From NCBI GenBank assembly GCA_036583965.1, contig JAZBQD010000015.1, positions 84,519,309 to 84,583,308 on the forward strand: a stretch of 64,000 nucleotides of DNA. The letters are read 5' to 3'. The translations under genes were made by a program, and so were the position numbers. This DNA comes from Prunella strophiata (taxonomy: Eukaryota > Chordata > Aves > Passeriformes > Prunellidae). Of the stretch, positions 41,631 to 53,953 are shown one piece after another; position 1 is the stretch's first letter, and each line of letters begins with the position of its first letter. The notes under the pieces were generated by a model, which ran no database searches, was not told the origin of the DNA, and saw only the letters and a program-made list of their open reading frames with translations.

Positions 41631-41769
41631 GACGAGGAAGGTCAGCCACTGCTACCGTATCGTTTACCGGCACCCGGAGAGGACGCTAACGCAGGACGAG
41701 GTGCATCGCATCCATCAGGCTATTGAGGAGTCAGCAGTGAGGGAGCTGGGGGTGGAGGGCAGGTTCTAG
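41631..41769 (+). CDS. FARS2: FARS2 terminal coding exon (mitochondrial Phe-tRNA synthetase)
   Basis: FARS2 charges mitochondrial tRNA-Phe with phenylalanine in the matrix and acts as a single chain of about 450 residues. This exon encodes the last 45 residues, preceded by one base of a split codon, and ends at TAG 41767-41769. The translation begins [14 protein letters not shown], continues [16 protein letters not shown] and ends LGVEGRF. It aligns without gaps to the human C-terminus as I recall it (SHCYRITYRH...RTLSQ...V.HIHQAL...LGVEGRF). This is the end of the ferredoxin-fold anticodon-binding (FDX-ACB) domain, which contacts the tRNA anticodon. The catalytic core is in upstream exons outside the window. 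The exon is rich in CpG compared with the intron, has no frameshift, and looks functional. It is only a part of the gene. Confidence 0.96.
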
Positions 41770-41800
41770 CACTGCTGCTCTGGAGCCCCAAGGACAGTTG

Positions 41801-41869
41801 CTTTTTTCTTTCTTATTCTTTTTTTTCTTTTTTTTTTTTCCTTTTTTTTTTCTTTTTTCTTCTTTTTTT
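41801..41869 (+). repeat. U/C-rich tract in the FARS2 3' UTR
   Basis: Sixty-nine bases of T and C with a single A at 41815, followed by GGGGG. In the mRNA this is a polypyrimidine tract of the kind bound by PTB-like or ELAV-like proteins; binding is inference. It could equally be a slippage-prone simple repeat. Confidence 0.85.
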
Positions 41870-41960
41870 GGGGGTGGCTTTAGGTCACAAGTAGAGAGAC
41901 GGGTTTTGTGACTGAACACAGAAAGTCATTGATGAATGGGCAGTGGTAAAAGTGGCAGGT

Positions 41961-41966
41961 AATAAA
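41961..41966 (+). terminator. FARS2: FARS2 polyadenylation signal AATAAA
   Basis: A canonical hexamer 191 bases after the stop codon, followed within about 35 bases by a GU/U-rich stretch (CTGGTGCTTTATTTT, 41998-42012) suitable as the downstream element. Confidence 0.85.
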
Positions 41967-42220
41967 CATTACTACTGAGAAATCATTGACGAAGCGCTGG
42001 TGCTTTATTTTAAGAAATGGGGGAACAGCAGTAATGTAAGATTTCCCTCCTGTTACGATAAGAAATACACTGCCTGGTGGTTTTCTGTGTTGTTAATTGG
42101 TCCCTGGGTTCCATTAAACTGTAAATACTTGGCATTATTTCTGGGTTGACAGGATCTTCTGTCCATGTAACAAGTGAAGCAAATCAGAGACACAGATTAG
42201 TTCAGGGAAGAAAACTCCAT

Positions 42221-42238
42221 CCCACCCCACCCCACCCC
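42221..42238 (-). promoter_or_regulatory. Potential G-quadruplex on the minus strand
   Basis: Four C-runs (3, 4, 4 and 4 bases) separated by single A residues on the + strand give GGGGTGGGGTGGGGTGGG on the minus strand, which is the template strand for FARS2. A T19 run follows at 42252-42270. Its position about 240 bp past the poly(A) site suggests a possible role in polymerase pausing, but this is inference. Confidence 0.6.
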
Positions 42239-42251
42239 AAATCCCAGCTGA

Positions 42252-42270
42252 TTTTTTTTTTTTTTTTTTT
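42252..42270. repeat. Poly(T)19 run
   Basis: Nineteen uninterrupted T, twelve bases after the C-run repeat. Confidence 0.95.
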
Positions 42271-43847
42271 AATAAGAGATGTCAGATTTTGCTTAAGGAA
42301 CCTTCCAAGAAGTACTTCTTGTGAAGTTTGACTCTTACCTTCAGAGCCCATGGGTGTTGCTTTCATCAGCTACTGAGAAGGAGCCAGTGTGGCTTGGGCC
42401 AGGCTTGGCTGTCTGCAAATGCTGAGTCATTGGCAAGTTTTTCCTTTCAGATTCTCTTGCTCCCACAGAGCTGAGCAGAGCCTAGTGAGGTGCTCCAAGC
42501 TGTGCCGCCTTCACCAGGAGAGAAGCTCCCTTGTCTCACTTCTCTTTCACTGCATGGACACCAGTGCAAGATAAGTCTCCTCACCTGTCACCATCAAAGT
42601 GTTGATATCACCTGTGGCAGGATGGCAGTAAATAGAAACTCTTCCCTATAATGCCCTGAAAAGCTGCTGCCTTGACCTCTCACAGTATCTTGCTATCTAG
42701 CAGCAGTGTCTGCTCAGAAATTCGACCTTTTAGGCAGGAAACCAAACTAAAATGGGATCTTCTGCTGTTTGAGGCTCCACTTGCTTTACAGGATGCTTCC
42801 CTTTTTCATTGCAGGTTATAATAAGTAAATTCTGGTGGTGGTATGATGCTAGGGCCTGTAGAAATGTTCAAATGATCTAATAAATACTTAATGAGCCATT
42901 GCAGATACTGATATGGAGTATGGGACCTGTTTGGCTTGTGATAGCATTTCATAGAGTCTTGCAGGTCACATCTGGTTGCTGTGCAGACAACATTCCCTCC
43001 TTCAGGGAAGAAGGCGGTAAAAATGCTGCAATAAACAGCATCTAACACTGATTTATACCTTATCAAGAAACATCTGTGCAGCAGGCTTGTACTCAACCAT
43101 ACGAAGCCAGTTACTATTGCAGATGTGACAGAGGCAGAGAGCTCATTTTAATTTCATTACTCAACATATTTAGCTGTGTAAACAAATCCTAATCTAAATC
43201 GCTGTTGTGTTTTCCAAATAACTTGATTATGAAAACAGTATGCTAGACTTTCTGCAAGGCAAAAAGAATGGATGCCATTTAGTCATCAGAAAAACCTACA
43301 TGGTTATTTTTAAACCATCATCTACTCAGATCCATAAATGCAGCCTAGCCCATTTGATGTTTTTCAGTCTCCTTAATCCTTCACCTTTTCAGAATTCTCA
43401 GTGATGACATGAGGAGGAGGAGGACTTCCCTGAACTGCACTGAGCAGTACTTGTTCCAAGAGAGGGCCTGATTGATGCTGTCACACAGGGCAGCAGATAA
43501 TGTGGATCTTAATTGATGAAATTGTCTGTGGAGAGAGTACCATAACCTGTGTGCTTCATGAAAGAACTAAGTCTCTTGGGAAAACAGGAGAACATCTGTG
43601 GTGAAGTAGGTCACAAGATTTCCCTTTTAATTTATTGATTAGTGAGGTTTCCCTTTTCCACTCCCCAAATCTTTCAGTTCTTCTTTGATTCTGATCAGTC
43701 CATTTTGAGGGCATAGAAATCTGGGGAAAAAGAGGAGGAGAAAATTGGACACTGAGTCTTTTTCACTGCAGCCACAGGACATCATGTCTGGCTGTGCAAG
43801 GGTGTTCTAATCAGCTCATATGCAGTCACTAACATCAGCTGTGTTTG

Positions 43848-43897
43848 ACTCAATGATTTTAGAGCTCTTTTCCAAGCTAAACAGTTCTGTGATTCTC
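43848..43897 (+). mobile_element. CR1 3'-terminal relic
   Basis: AATGATTTTAGAGCTCTTTT, CCAAGCTAAACAGTTC and TGTGATTCTC follow the CR1 3' end consensus, in which a TTAGAGGTCTTTTCCAACC-like stretch is followed by an ATTCTRTGATTCT terminus. Only about 50 bp survive, so it is a strongly truncated copy in + orientation. Confidence 0.8.
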
Positions 43898-46800
43898 TGT
43901 GTCTGGATTGCACTCCAGTGAGCACAGGCTTCCTGCAACAGCCAGGTCTTGGTGGAGCAGTGTTATCCTTTGAAACCTGAAAAGCTGATTTCACAAGCTA
44001 ATAGGATAAGGGGGGAATGGAAAGCTTTCCCTGAAGGTGACCTGACACTATGGGATCATCTTCTGGGGTACATGTTTTCATAGGAGCAACTTTCAGGCAA
44101 AAACGTGAACCATTAAGAATAAAAACCCAACAGCCTCTTTAGGAGCAAGCGTGATTCAATCATATGAAGGTCTGTAAAATCATATGGGCTGGCTGTGAGC
44201 ATAATATGAATACATGGGCATGTTTAGCTTAGGTTAGCCTTTGTCATATATGTTCTAGGATTAATCTACTCTGAGATTAAGACCTATTGTTCTCGCAAGG
44301 ATTCACCACAAGTGGCAAAGCAGACCTCAGATCAAAAGACATCAGCGTTGTACTTTTATGCTCCTGTCCTCTGGAAAATACCATTTTCCCATCAAAGCTT
44401 GACCTTAATTTTACTGGGAAATTTGCTATGGATAGTAGTAAACTCTCAAATCATGTGATCCCTTGTGGGTGCCCATAAGAATCCCAAGGCTGTAAAAGCC
44501 ATGATTTATTTTACTGCTGATCAGAGGCACAAAATGCCAACAGGACCTCAGAGACTGGACTGATCCTGGTGGGAGTATGACTGAGGAAGGTCCTTGGGAC
44601 AGTCACTGACCAACTCAGTCAAAGAAAGGGCTCCTCTCTGCTGTCACTTGGCTTTTCTCAAGACATATTTAGCACAAAGGTAGGTGAACTGGCTTGAAGA
44701 CCAAGAGCAACATCACTGCCAAGGTAAGATCCCTTGCTGGTCTCTGCTACCCTATGATCTGTCTCATAAATATCCCCCAGCCTTGGATGAGCTCCAGGTC
44801 TGGTGAAGGGGGATGAGTTCCCAAATATCCAAGTGATACCATGCCATGTGGAAATATTAAGGGGAGCAGCATGTAAGTAATTAATGGGCATGCTGACTGA
44901 CTAGTGACAGGCACAATATACTGCTTTGTGTTTTTATCAGTTCTTTGTGTATGTTTTTGTGTGTCCTCTGGGTTTTATATCAGCATCCTTTAATGAAAGA
45001 GGGAAAAGTCAATTGTAGCAAAAGAAGCTACAGGAGTACTGGCTGGGCATCTGTGTGACTGAACAGTGTGTACTGTTTGAATGTTGTGGGTGCTGGTTTT
45101 CTTCCTAGTTGCCATTGGTTTTCAAGCTAACTGTGATTCCTGAAAGACCAAAGATTTAGTTTTAGCACCCAGTTTGGAATCTTCCCAGTAAAAGGCAGCA
45201 GATTTACGGTGCACTAAGTCTTACCTGGTTCTGGTGTTCTTTTTAAAGGTGCTGCAATAGAAAGGTGGTGTGATCTAAATAGGCAGGAAATGGCTCTGTG
45301 TTTTCACCCTTGAGACTGCAGTCACCTCTGCCATGGTATTGCCAGGTGTGATCAAACAGTTGCACAAATCTGAAATCAGTTTTCTACTGGGAATCCAAAC
45401 TATATTAGTAAACCACTGGTGGTCATTATTGCCCTTCCACTGAGAGTGTTACTGCTGTCCCTTCTGCAGCTGGTGGCTGTACTGCAGCCCTGAATTTACT
45501 GACTTCTTACTCTGCACCTGTATTGAATTCCTCAACTACTGACCTATTGATCTCAGCCCTTGAATAATTTCATGTAGGGATTATCTTTTTTTTAAAAAAA
45601 TGGAAAAAAAAAAGTTTGGGGCTTTTTGTGTGTTTGGTAGTTTTTATCTGCAGTGATTGGTTCATTTCAACTGTCCCAGGAAAACTCATAGTCAAGACAG
45701 GACTCTTTGGTGGTTCATTGAAGTAAACACAGGGAGTCTTGCCCTGAAAAACAAAATTATGTCTGTCTTATCGAGTTTATATTTGGGCAAAGCTAAAGAA
45801 CCTCGTCTTCATTGTGGGTTGACTGAAGGTTGACTGGTGCTCATTAGTTAAGCCAGGGTCAGAAAGCACTCTGTGTTGCCACCACCACCCCAAACACACA
45901 CAGAAGCAGTTTTATGCACAAGGACATTCTGTCAGATTCAGTGTGGGCATATAAAATGGTTGTGCTGGGTATTTCAGGCTTGATATCTCCAGCTGAATTG
46001 TTATCATCTGGGAGAGAAAATGGCATTGTACTTCAGCTCTGAAATTAGTAGCCATATTTTTAAAGCTCAGAGCTCTCTTCAGCTACTGTCTGCTACGTGT
46101 CTTTGCTCAGAGATGACTGTTTCTGTAAAACAGATTTGCTTTCTGTGTAGAACAGGCCATATTGACTAATTAGACACATCTTGATCAAATTTTAAAATAT
46201 GTGAGCATTGTCTCTGAAGGGCCACAAAAAATGAAGCAGTCTTGTGATGACCTTGAACAAGTTTGTAGGGGACACAAGAAACCAGTCATTGGAACTTGCT
46301 ACCTGCTTTTAAATGTTGGTGCAACCACATCAGAATTTTAAGCTGAGTTATCTCAGAGGAGACAACTGCAGTTCAACACAGAGCATGGACATATGCTGGG
46401 TGAAGGCACTGACTTCTCCAGAATGTGTTGTATAAGGTTTGATCATCATTAACATCTGATGCACACAAATGTTTGGCAGTTTTCGTGCTTTTGTGCTTTT
46501 GTCAGATGGCCTCTGTTATTCTATTTATGCCCACTGTTAACTAAGTAGAGTCTGGTTTAGCCTGCCTTTTTTTACTTGGACTTCTGACACGACCTTGCTT
46601 TCTCATTTCAGTTTTGCTTGCTTTCTCATACAGTTCTTGCTGCTGAAATTCGGTATAACTTTGGTGAAGAAACAGTGCCAGGCTGCAGGCAGGGAGATTT
46701 ATTATGCCACAGCCTAAAACCTGTGCTCCTGCACCACATTACTGCAGGGTCTCTCTGCTCTCACCCTCTGGATGCAGGTGATTAACACGTGGTCCAGGGA

Positions 46801-49800
46801 ATTGCGCCTCTGCCTGCTCAGTAATTTGCTGGGCAGCGCCGCAGTCATCCGGAGCAGCTGCCACTTAAATGGGCAGTAGATTGTTCTCTTTTTATTTTAG
46901 TGCCTGCAGTTTCACCATGTGCCACAGCCAGACGTGCTGTGCTGGTGTTTGCTGCAGCAAAGCATCAGTTAGCTGCATCTCACAATGTGCTGCCTGTGCA
47001 GCCAGTCTTCAGCAGAATCCCTGTGTGCATGGGAATGGTTGTTCCCATCTCCATCCACAGATGGGAGGCACATCAAAGCCAAGGGTCAGGAATAAAAACT
47101 TACTAGACCCCAACAGCTACGATTAACTGCTTGTGAGATTTCAAAAATGTCTGCAAGGATGGAAAGTCCAAACTTGAGGTATCTGTCCAAATGTTTAGTC
47201 ACTTAAAAGATTTTGTAAACCAGCACTCAGTGGCTGTGGTGACACCAGTGTCATTCTGGGGGAAGGGAGTAAGTTAGGGAGTGATCACAGGGTAGCTGAG
47301 AAGCAAGGCACTCATGTCCTGGGCTCAAAGTGCTGAACTATCCTCCCTACCACCATGCTCCAGGGAGGCACGGATGTGATTTTGGCTGCTTGCCTTTGCA
47401 TAGGCACATAGTAAATAATTAACACACACAGCTAGGCTTTTTGGTCATCAGTTATTGCTGTAACTGATGATTAATTCAAGGAATTATTGATTTTCATGCC
47501 AAATCTTTACTCATTGGTGGTAGAGAAACTAATAATCATTCACAGGGTCATTATTGACAGATCTCAGTATAGGAAGTGAATAAAAGGTGTGGGAATGGAA
47601 GTGTAGGTCTGTAGGTTTGTTTGTGTCTTCCAGATTGTGAGGGGAGTGATTGACAAACTCAAGTCAAAAGTCTAACTTGTACCCACACCAAGGCCCCTCT
47701 TGTTGGGTGTTCACATACTTGGTGGTGCTTTCAGGAGGAACAGGGGCCATCTGGGATCACCAAACAGCTCTCCAGAGATGTCTGCTCAGTGTCCACAGGA
47801 AGCTCTTGCCTGGACACTGGAGACTCTGAGCACACATTGTGCCTTGCACAGCAACGTGGCTGGAGCTTGATTCCCTTAAAACTCCTGTCCTATGCCCACA
47901 GTACACATAAGCTTACCTCCCTGGGCCCTGCCCTGAAGCACTTCCTTCCTTTGGCAATCTCCTAAATTCTGGTTAATCTCCTTCCCATGACTCCAGAGCT
48001 CAGCTCTTCTCCCCTTTCTACCACAATGCCCCAGTCAGTGCCTACTGCCTTGCCAGGAGCTTGCTCAGAAACTTTTCACGCTGGGGCCAAGAAAAAACAG
48101 ATCAATGCTCCCTGAGTATGTGTGTTAATACTTGGGTGTCTCCTCTCAGCTGCTGTTTTTCCCAAAGTTTGCCAGAACATCATACCTCAGAGACCCTCAC
48201 TTGAAGTCCAGCGTGGATGTTTTTGAATTCAACAGTCAGTGAAGGTGACTGGCAGTGGAAACCCAAACACCCATCTCCATTGCACACAGCTTTGCTGCCT
48301 TAAGCAAGGAGACAGAAATAGCAGGCCTGCAAGGAAAGCATAATTAAGTGTATCCTGACTGAAAGTTCAGGTGTATTAGTAAGAACATGATGCCCAGCAT
48401 GGTCCCTTGCATGTACTTCCAGAAAATGATTACAAATATATTTTGATAAATGATAACAGCAGCCTTCTCTGTGTTTACAAGCTGCTGTTGTTGTACTGTA
48501 TAGCCTGCGTCATTTTCCTTTCCTCTTGTTAGAAAAATTTGAATTTGATTAGAATTATTTCCTGATGTTCCTGGTCTTGCAGCATTACTTATGTTTGAAC
48601 AAGGAGGTCAGCCCAGCTTTGCTAAGAAGATTTTCAGTACCTTATTATAACATAGAAAATTATGTTATTTGTATGTCACACACATAGGAAATCAGAGTGG
48701 GTTATGTGAGTCTCATTTCTGTGCTGTGGACACAACAAGCAGGGTTGTTGTTCCCTATATTCTGTCTGATTAGAGATTTTTCTCTCTGCTGCTTTGCCCC
48801 AATACACAGAAATCACCTTTTTCCTAGAAAAATTCAATACTTTCTGGTGCCTCATGCTGTCAGAGAGCCAACACTCTTCTGAGCACTCTCCCTTCAAAGA
48901 TCAATCAAATTTTGGGCAGAGAACTCCCTTTCCCACTTGAGACTGATTTTTCAGCCTGAAAGACTTTCTGGCATCTGTTTTAGGCTCCTGTGAAACACCT
49001 GCTGCTGGTGACAATGCAGGTCTTTTTCTGCCTCCAGGGAAGAAAGGTGACTTAATAGAAAGGCCAACTTTATAAAAGACATTTGAATTACTTGAATGTC
49101 CTGCTATAATGACAAAAAAAAAATCTAGCCTCTTAAAAATTATGCACAGAAGTCAGTTTTGGTCTTTACTAGAGGGCAGGTTTGTGCAGTGGTAGCATTT
49201 CCACATCAGTGTAGCTTGTGAGGCTCCAACAGAGGACAGCTTTTCCACTGAAGGCTCTTTCATTCATGTTTGGAAAATTGCTTGGTAGTTTTATGGCTTC
49301 CTTACTGTTTGGACACACATCTGGGGTCATTGGCTGTGCCTTCTCTGCTTGTTCCCTAGCACCTTCTGTGCCTGGTGCTCTGGCCTAGGATGGGGCAAAG
49401 AGGGGAAAGTGGCTCTTAACTTACAGGGTCTGTTGATTGTTACCACTTTCTCTGGGCTTTGAGGGAATTCAGGTGGAAGAATGCTTCTCCTAGCACTGAT
49501 GTTCCAGTGGAGACATGGTTAACAGGAAGGAAAGTAGGGACATTTCTCAGAGGGAAGTAGATGTGAGATGATCCATGTGGGAGAGCTGGCCTTGCATTCA
49601 GACAGCAACTGTTCCGTGCTGCCAGGGAAAAGGTCATTTTTCAGTGTACATGCAGGTGGCATCATTCCTGGCCATCTCCACCTGGAAACCACCTGTACAG
49701 GCCATATGTTGAGCTGAACACTGGGATCACCATGGTAGGCCATGGTGACCCCAGTGGCTTTCCCTCATGGCCATCAAGTTATTTTGTATGTAAAACCAGA

Positions 49801-52515
49801 GTATCATGTATGGGATTGTCCAGAAAACTCTCTGGAAAAGCACACCCTGTAAATGGGGTAGAGTAGGCTTGTTATTAAACCCTCCCACTCAGTGGCAGAC
49901 CTAAAAAGGAGGGACAAATCTCTCCATAAATGGAGGATGTTTTCTTAATAGTGGCTGTAACCCTGACCTTTCCTACAAGGATTTTATGGATCTTGAAACA
50001 TTTTTTCCAGTGGAGATCAAACCATAGGCCTTTATCAGACACATGAACTGAAGGCTGGAGAGACTGAGGAGTTGGCCTTGTCTCACAGATTCCTGATGCA
50101 GTACCTGAGTCCCATTCTGTAGGTGGCATATGCCCTCAGGAATGAGGGAAGGGAGGAGGATCTTGGTGCTTTACCTGATCCTTACAGCACTGGATTAGGA
50201 TTAGGCCCCACTTCTCTGCTTCTCTGCATTGCAGTGGTATTTAATGCATTACACTGGAAGCTTTCTCCACCAAAACCAGAGGTGTTACAGTGACTGAGAG
50301 ACAAAGGATGAAAAAAGGAAGCTGTGAGGCAACAGAGGGTGACCAGGCATCTAATTTTCTCAATACTTCCACTCTTTTCTTTTCAAAGCACATGTTGAGT
50401 GAGGCTGAGGAAGCAATTGGCAGCACATTCACAGCACCTTGGTCCTCTGTGTATGTGTCTTCTGCAAGTGTATGTGTATGTGTCTCAGTCTGGTGTGTGT
50501 ACTGAAATTGTGTCAGGAGCTACACAGTTTCTGCCTGGGGATTTAGAGTGCGTGCTCTGCCAGAAGATTTAATTTCCCCTATCAAGAGCTCTTGGGCACC
50601 ATGGATCTGCTGTAAGGAAGGGGATGGAATGCTTAGTGGTAAGGCTTAGCCCTGCAGGGCATCTCTCTGGACATGAGAGTGCAGAGAACAGCAGTAGCTC
50701 CTGCTTCCTGTGGTCCTTGCCTGCACCAAGGGCAGTGCACAGCCCCAGTGCTCACATCAGGGTTGCCACGAGAGCTGAGATTCATGGGGTGGTGTCTGAA
50801 ACACATTTCCTCTCATGAAAGGCTGGCAAGTGTATGTGAAAGCATTTCATCAAGTTATCAAATAACATTTTGTTCTTGTCTCCATATGATGAACATAGCT
50901 TGGCAGTCCAGGCTCTTACATACAAGATTATGCATGCAGGAGCTCTCAATGCATTCTTTTTCTTGCATTAACTTATTCTGTTTCCCCTTGTGCCCATGTG
51001 AACTTCTGTCATTCATGTCCTGTGGTAAGAAGCTGAGTTTAGCTAAGCTGTGTTAAAAGAACGCATGCCTTGGGTCGGTTTGAACCTGCCATCCAGCTTT
51101 GCCTGCTGTCCCAGCCCAAAATATCCAGCACAGTCAACACCAGGCCCCTGGTAACCAGAGAGGTACTGACAAATCTGGGAAGTTTTTGGAGGAGAAGTGA
51201 CAGGGTTGATCAGGAGAGGTGGAAGCACAGGTAGATGAGTTCAAATATAAACTGATGCAGAGCTCAGCTCAGGAATGACTAACAAATGTGTGGTTTGTGA
51301 GACATGTAGCGCTCTGATGAGCACGAACACCCTCCCACTCTCCTGAGCATGAGAGCAGAATTCTTGGTGTGACACGCAGGGATGTAACAAGGGCTAATAG
51401 TGTGACAGTCAGACTGAAAGCAAGGTAAAATTTCCTGACAGTGAGATGTATTTTGCTGTGAAACAGCCTCCCAAGGGAAAGGGCAGGAGCCCAACTGCTT
51501 TGTCTTTTTTAAAGCCAAACTGGTCAAAGCATTAGGAAAGGTAATTCAGGGAGCAAATGTAAATTGGCTGGAGTGGTGATCTAACAGATCCTTTCCATTT
51601 CTAGCTCCTGGGATATAATGCTCTCTTTAATGAATTTTTGACTGGTTTTGAGCTTATGGGGTAACAGGGAGATAAAACTGAGCAAAAATATTAACAGTAA
51701 GAACTAAAAAACCCAACTGTAGAGTTTATCTAATAGTCATGGAAAGTGCCAGATTGAGAGTTCCTTAGGTTAATGGCACTATTCAAAAATAGCTTTGCAA
51801 ATGGGAAAGTGAAAATTGTTACACAGGTAATGATTATGGTAACGACATATTTTTAAAGAGTCCTGGTAGTCCCAGGTATCCAAGAGCACATCTCAGATTT
51901 GGGGGTGTGCACATGTGATTCATGTAATGGGAAATTGCTGGAGCTGACACTGAAATGCAGCAAGCCACTGCACTGAACAACCTGTTTTAGTGACAGCAGT
52001 TTAAGGTGGGGTATAAAGTATAACTTCTGTAACTGAAACTGTAGAAGAATTGTCTTGGTTTGGCAGAATTTCATTAACTGATGAATTATCTAAGCAGGAG
52101 TTTCTTTTGCAAAAGCCTTTCCCCATGTCTTTGCTTTTAAAGCAGCAGGATCTGGCAATATTGACCAGGCTTCCTTGGTTCCTTCTGGGTGGGCAGGGAG
52201 AAGTCTGCCAAACTAGCATGACCCTGAGCTGAGACCCACTGGTCTGGCCTCCTTGTGTAGTTTTTATCTTCCTCTTGAGAGTCCTGACTTCAGCCTCTGA
52301 ATTCCTGGAGAACAAGGGCAATCTAGTTTCTTTTAGCAAAGACAAGAAGGGAGCCCTTTTTGAAAAATATGAAAATATGAAATAATATGGTTTTCATATG
52401 GAACCAGAACAGGCAGACTGAAAAAGCTGAATATATATTATTAACTGGTTCTAATATTGTAATTTTAAACTGAAATGTGTTGGTTGTCATTCACCTAGGG
52501 AACAACAATTTTTCC

Positions 52516-52537
52516 TTTTTTTTTTTTTTTTTTTTTT
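52516..52537. repeat. Poly(T)22 run
   Basis: Twenty-two T in a row. It could be a microsatellite; no retrocopy was recognised beside it. Confidence 0.95.
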
Positions 52538-53355
52538 ATAAACAGTCACAAATCTGAAAGAAGGTGGCCAAAATACAGATGTTCTGCATTGTTTATCGTT
52601 CATGAAATTAGACTTTCTTAGACAACAGCCTTGAGGAGTCAGTTCAAAGAGGAAGGAAATGAGCCAGGCAAGAACTTGCATGTTGAACATGTCATCCTTC
52701 TGGAGCCACATGCTCACCATGGAACTGACTCACATGGCATTAAAAATTGTTTGTTCTCATTTACATGATCTGCAAGACTGTGTTTAATGTAATATGTGTT
52801 AGCTGCACAATTAGTCAAATGCTATCCATTTGTTAATGAAGGGGGAACACATTCCTGTATAAAATGCCATTGACTACTGAGTAGCTCAGGTACTGTACAG
52901 TTTGACTACCTCTATATTTTAGACATATTTACCAATATTTAAGGGTTTTTTTTCAACAGTCACTACAGATTTAGATCTTTTGTCTGTTAGCTATTCATGC
53001 AAAAATCAGTAAAAATTTTCTTTTAATGTTTTTATTATTCATAGGTGTTGTTTGGAGCTAGAGTTCTCATTTTATCCATCAGAAATTTTAGTGTTTCATT
53101 AAAAAACCCCATAACTTCTGGCCTGAGATAAAATCCTGCCACTCTCCTGCTTCCAAAATAACCCAGCCAAAAAAATATTTATTTATAAACAACTGATGTG
53201 ACAGTCTTTAGCTTATAGCTACTGTAAACCTTCATGATCTGGGTTTCCCAGGGCTTGCAGGTTCTTAGTGTTATGGCAGCTGAAAAAATTATAACACCAG
53301 CAGCTTCCACCATTTGAGCTGCCAAAATTGCAACATTCCTCTCATTCCTCTGAAG

Positions 53356-53361
<6 letters not shown>

Positions 53362-53394
<33 letters not shown>
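53362..53394. repeat. Poly(T)33 run
   Basis: Thirty-three uninterrupted T, the longest homopolymer in the window. On the minus strand it would be a poly(A), but the adjacent sequence does not resemble a known mRNA and no target-site duplication was found. Confidence 0.95.
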
Positions 53395-53744
53395 CCTGAA
53401 CCTTCTTATGTAAATTTTTTTCTCTCTAAAACCTTTTCAACTAGTCCCAGGTCTTAGACTGTAGATTAGTATTTGACTTTCAAATACAAAGGACATTTGT
53501 TTCTTGACTTCTTTATTTTATGAAAGGATGACTTCTATTCCTTTTCCGTTTAGGCACCTTAGAAATCCCACCTTTCTTAGTAATGCCACAGAAAATCTCT
53601 CAAACCGTGGGTGGTTCAGCTGCTGTTACCTGATGCAACCCTCAGTCTGGGTACACTGTCTTGCTTTAGGAGAAGGATGGCTTCTGCCAAGAGGCTGTGG
53701 ATCCCATCCCTCTGTTTGCTTGTTGGCTGCTGGTATGAGGAGGC

Positions 53745-53785
53745 TGGAAAAGGATGGAAAAGGATGGAAAAGGATGGAAAAGGAT
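53745..53785. repeat. 10-bp tandem repeat, four copies
   Basis: Four perfect head-to-tail copies of TGGAAAAGGA. They lie inside an open frame at 53504-53935 that reads through them, but the frame has no other sign of coding function. Confidence 0.95.
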
Positions 53786-53953
53786 GTCATGCGAGGGATC
53801 TCGCGGAAAAGCCATGGCATGAATGAATCAGAGAACATTGCTTCCTACTTAAATGCTAAATTCCTATTAGATACAGAAGGGATGCAATTCCAAAATCCAG
53901 GAAGATTTTTGTGCAGAACAGAGCACAGATGTTGACTGGTCAGGAAAGTATAA

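Larger units (their letters stand above)
41770..41985 (+). other. FARS2: FARS2 3' untranslated region (end estimated)
   Basis: About 215 bases from the stop codon to an estimated cleavage point 15-25 nt after the AATAAA at 41961. The UTR is short and dominated by a long U-rich tract. The exact poly(A) site is inferred; an ATTAAA at 42113-42118 could serve as an alternative distal signal. Confidence 0.75.
41990..53953. other. Region downstream of FARS2, no gene recognised
   Basis: About 12 kb of non-coding DNA between the FARS2 poly(A) site and the solo LTR. It contains the C-run/T-run pair at 42221-42270, a CR1-tail relic at 43848, a small CpG-bearing block near 46795-46865, T-runs at 52516 and 53362 and the minisatellite at 53745. 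Open frames of up to 143 codons show no domain and no exon-like splice context. Confidence 0.55.

Noticed and set aside
53504..53935. 143-codon open frame, + strand
   Set aside because: Carried through by the 10-bp tandem repeat; no domain, no splice context, no conserved-looking composition.
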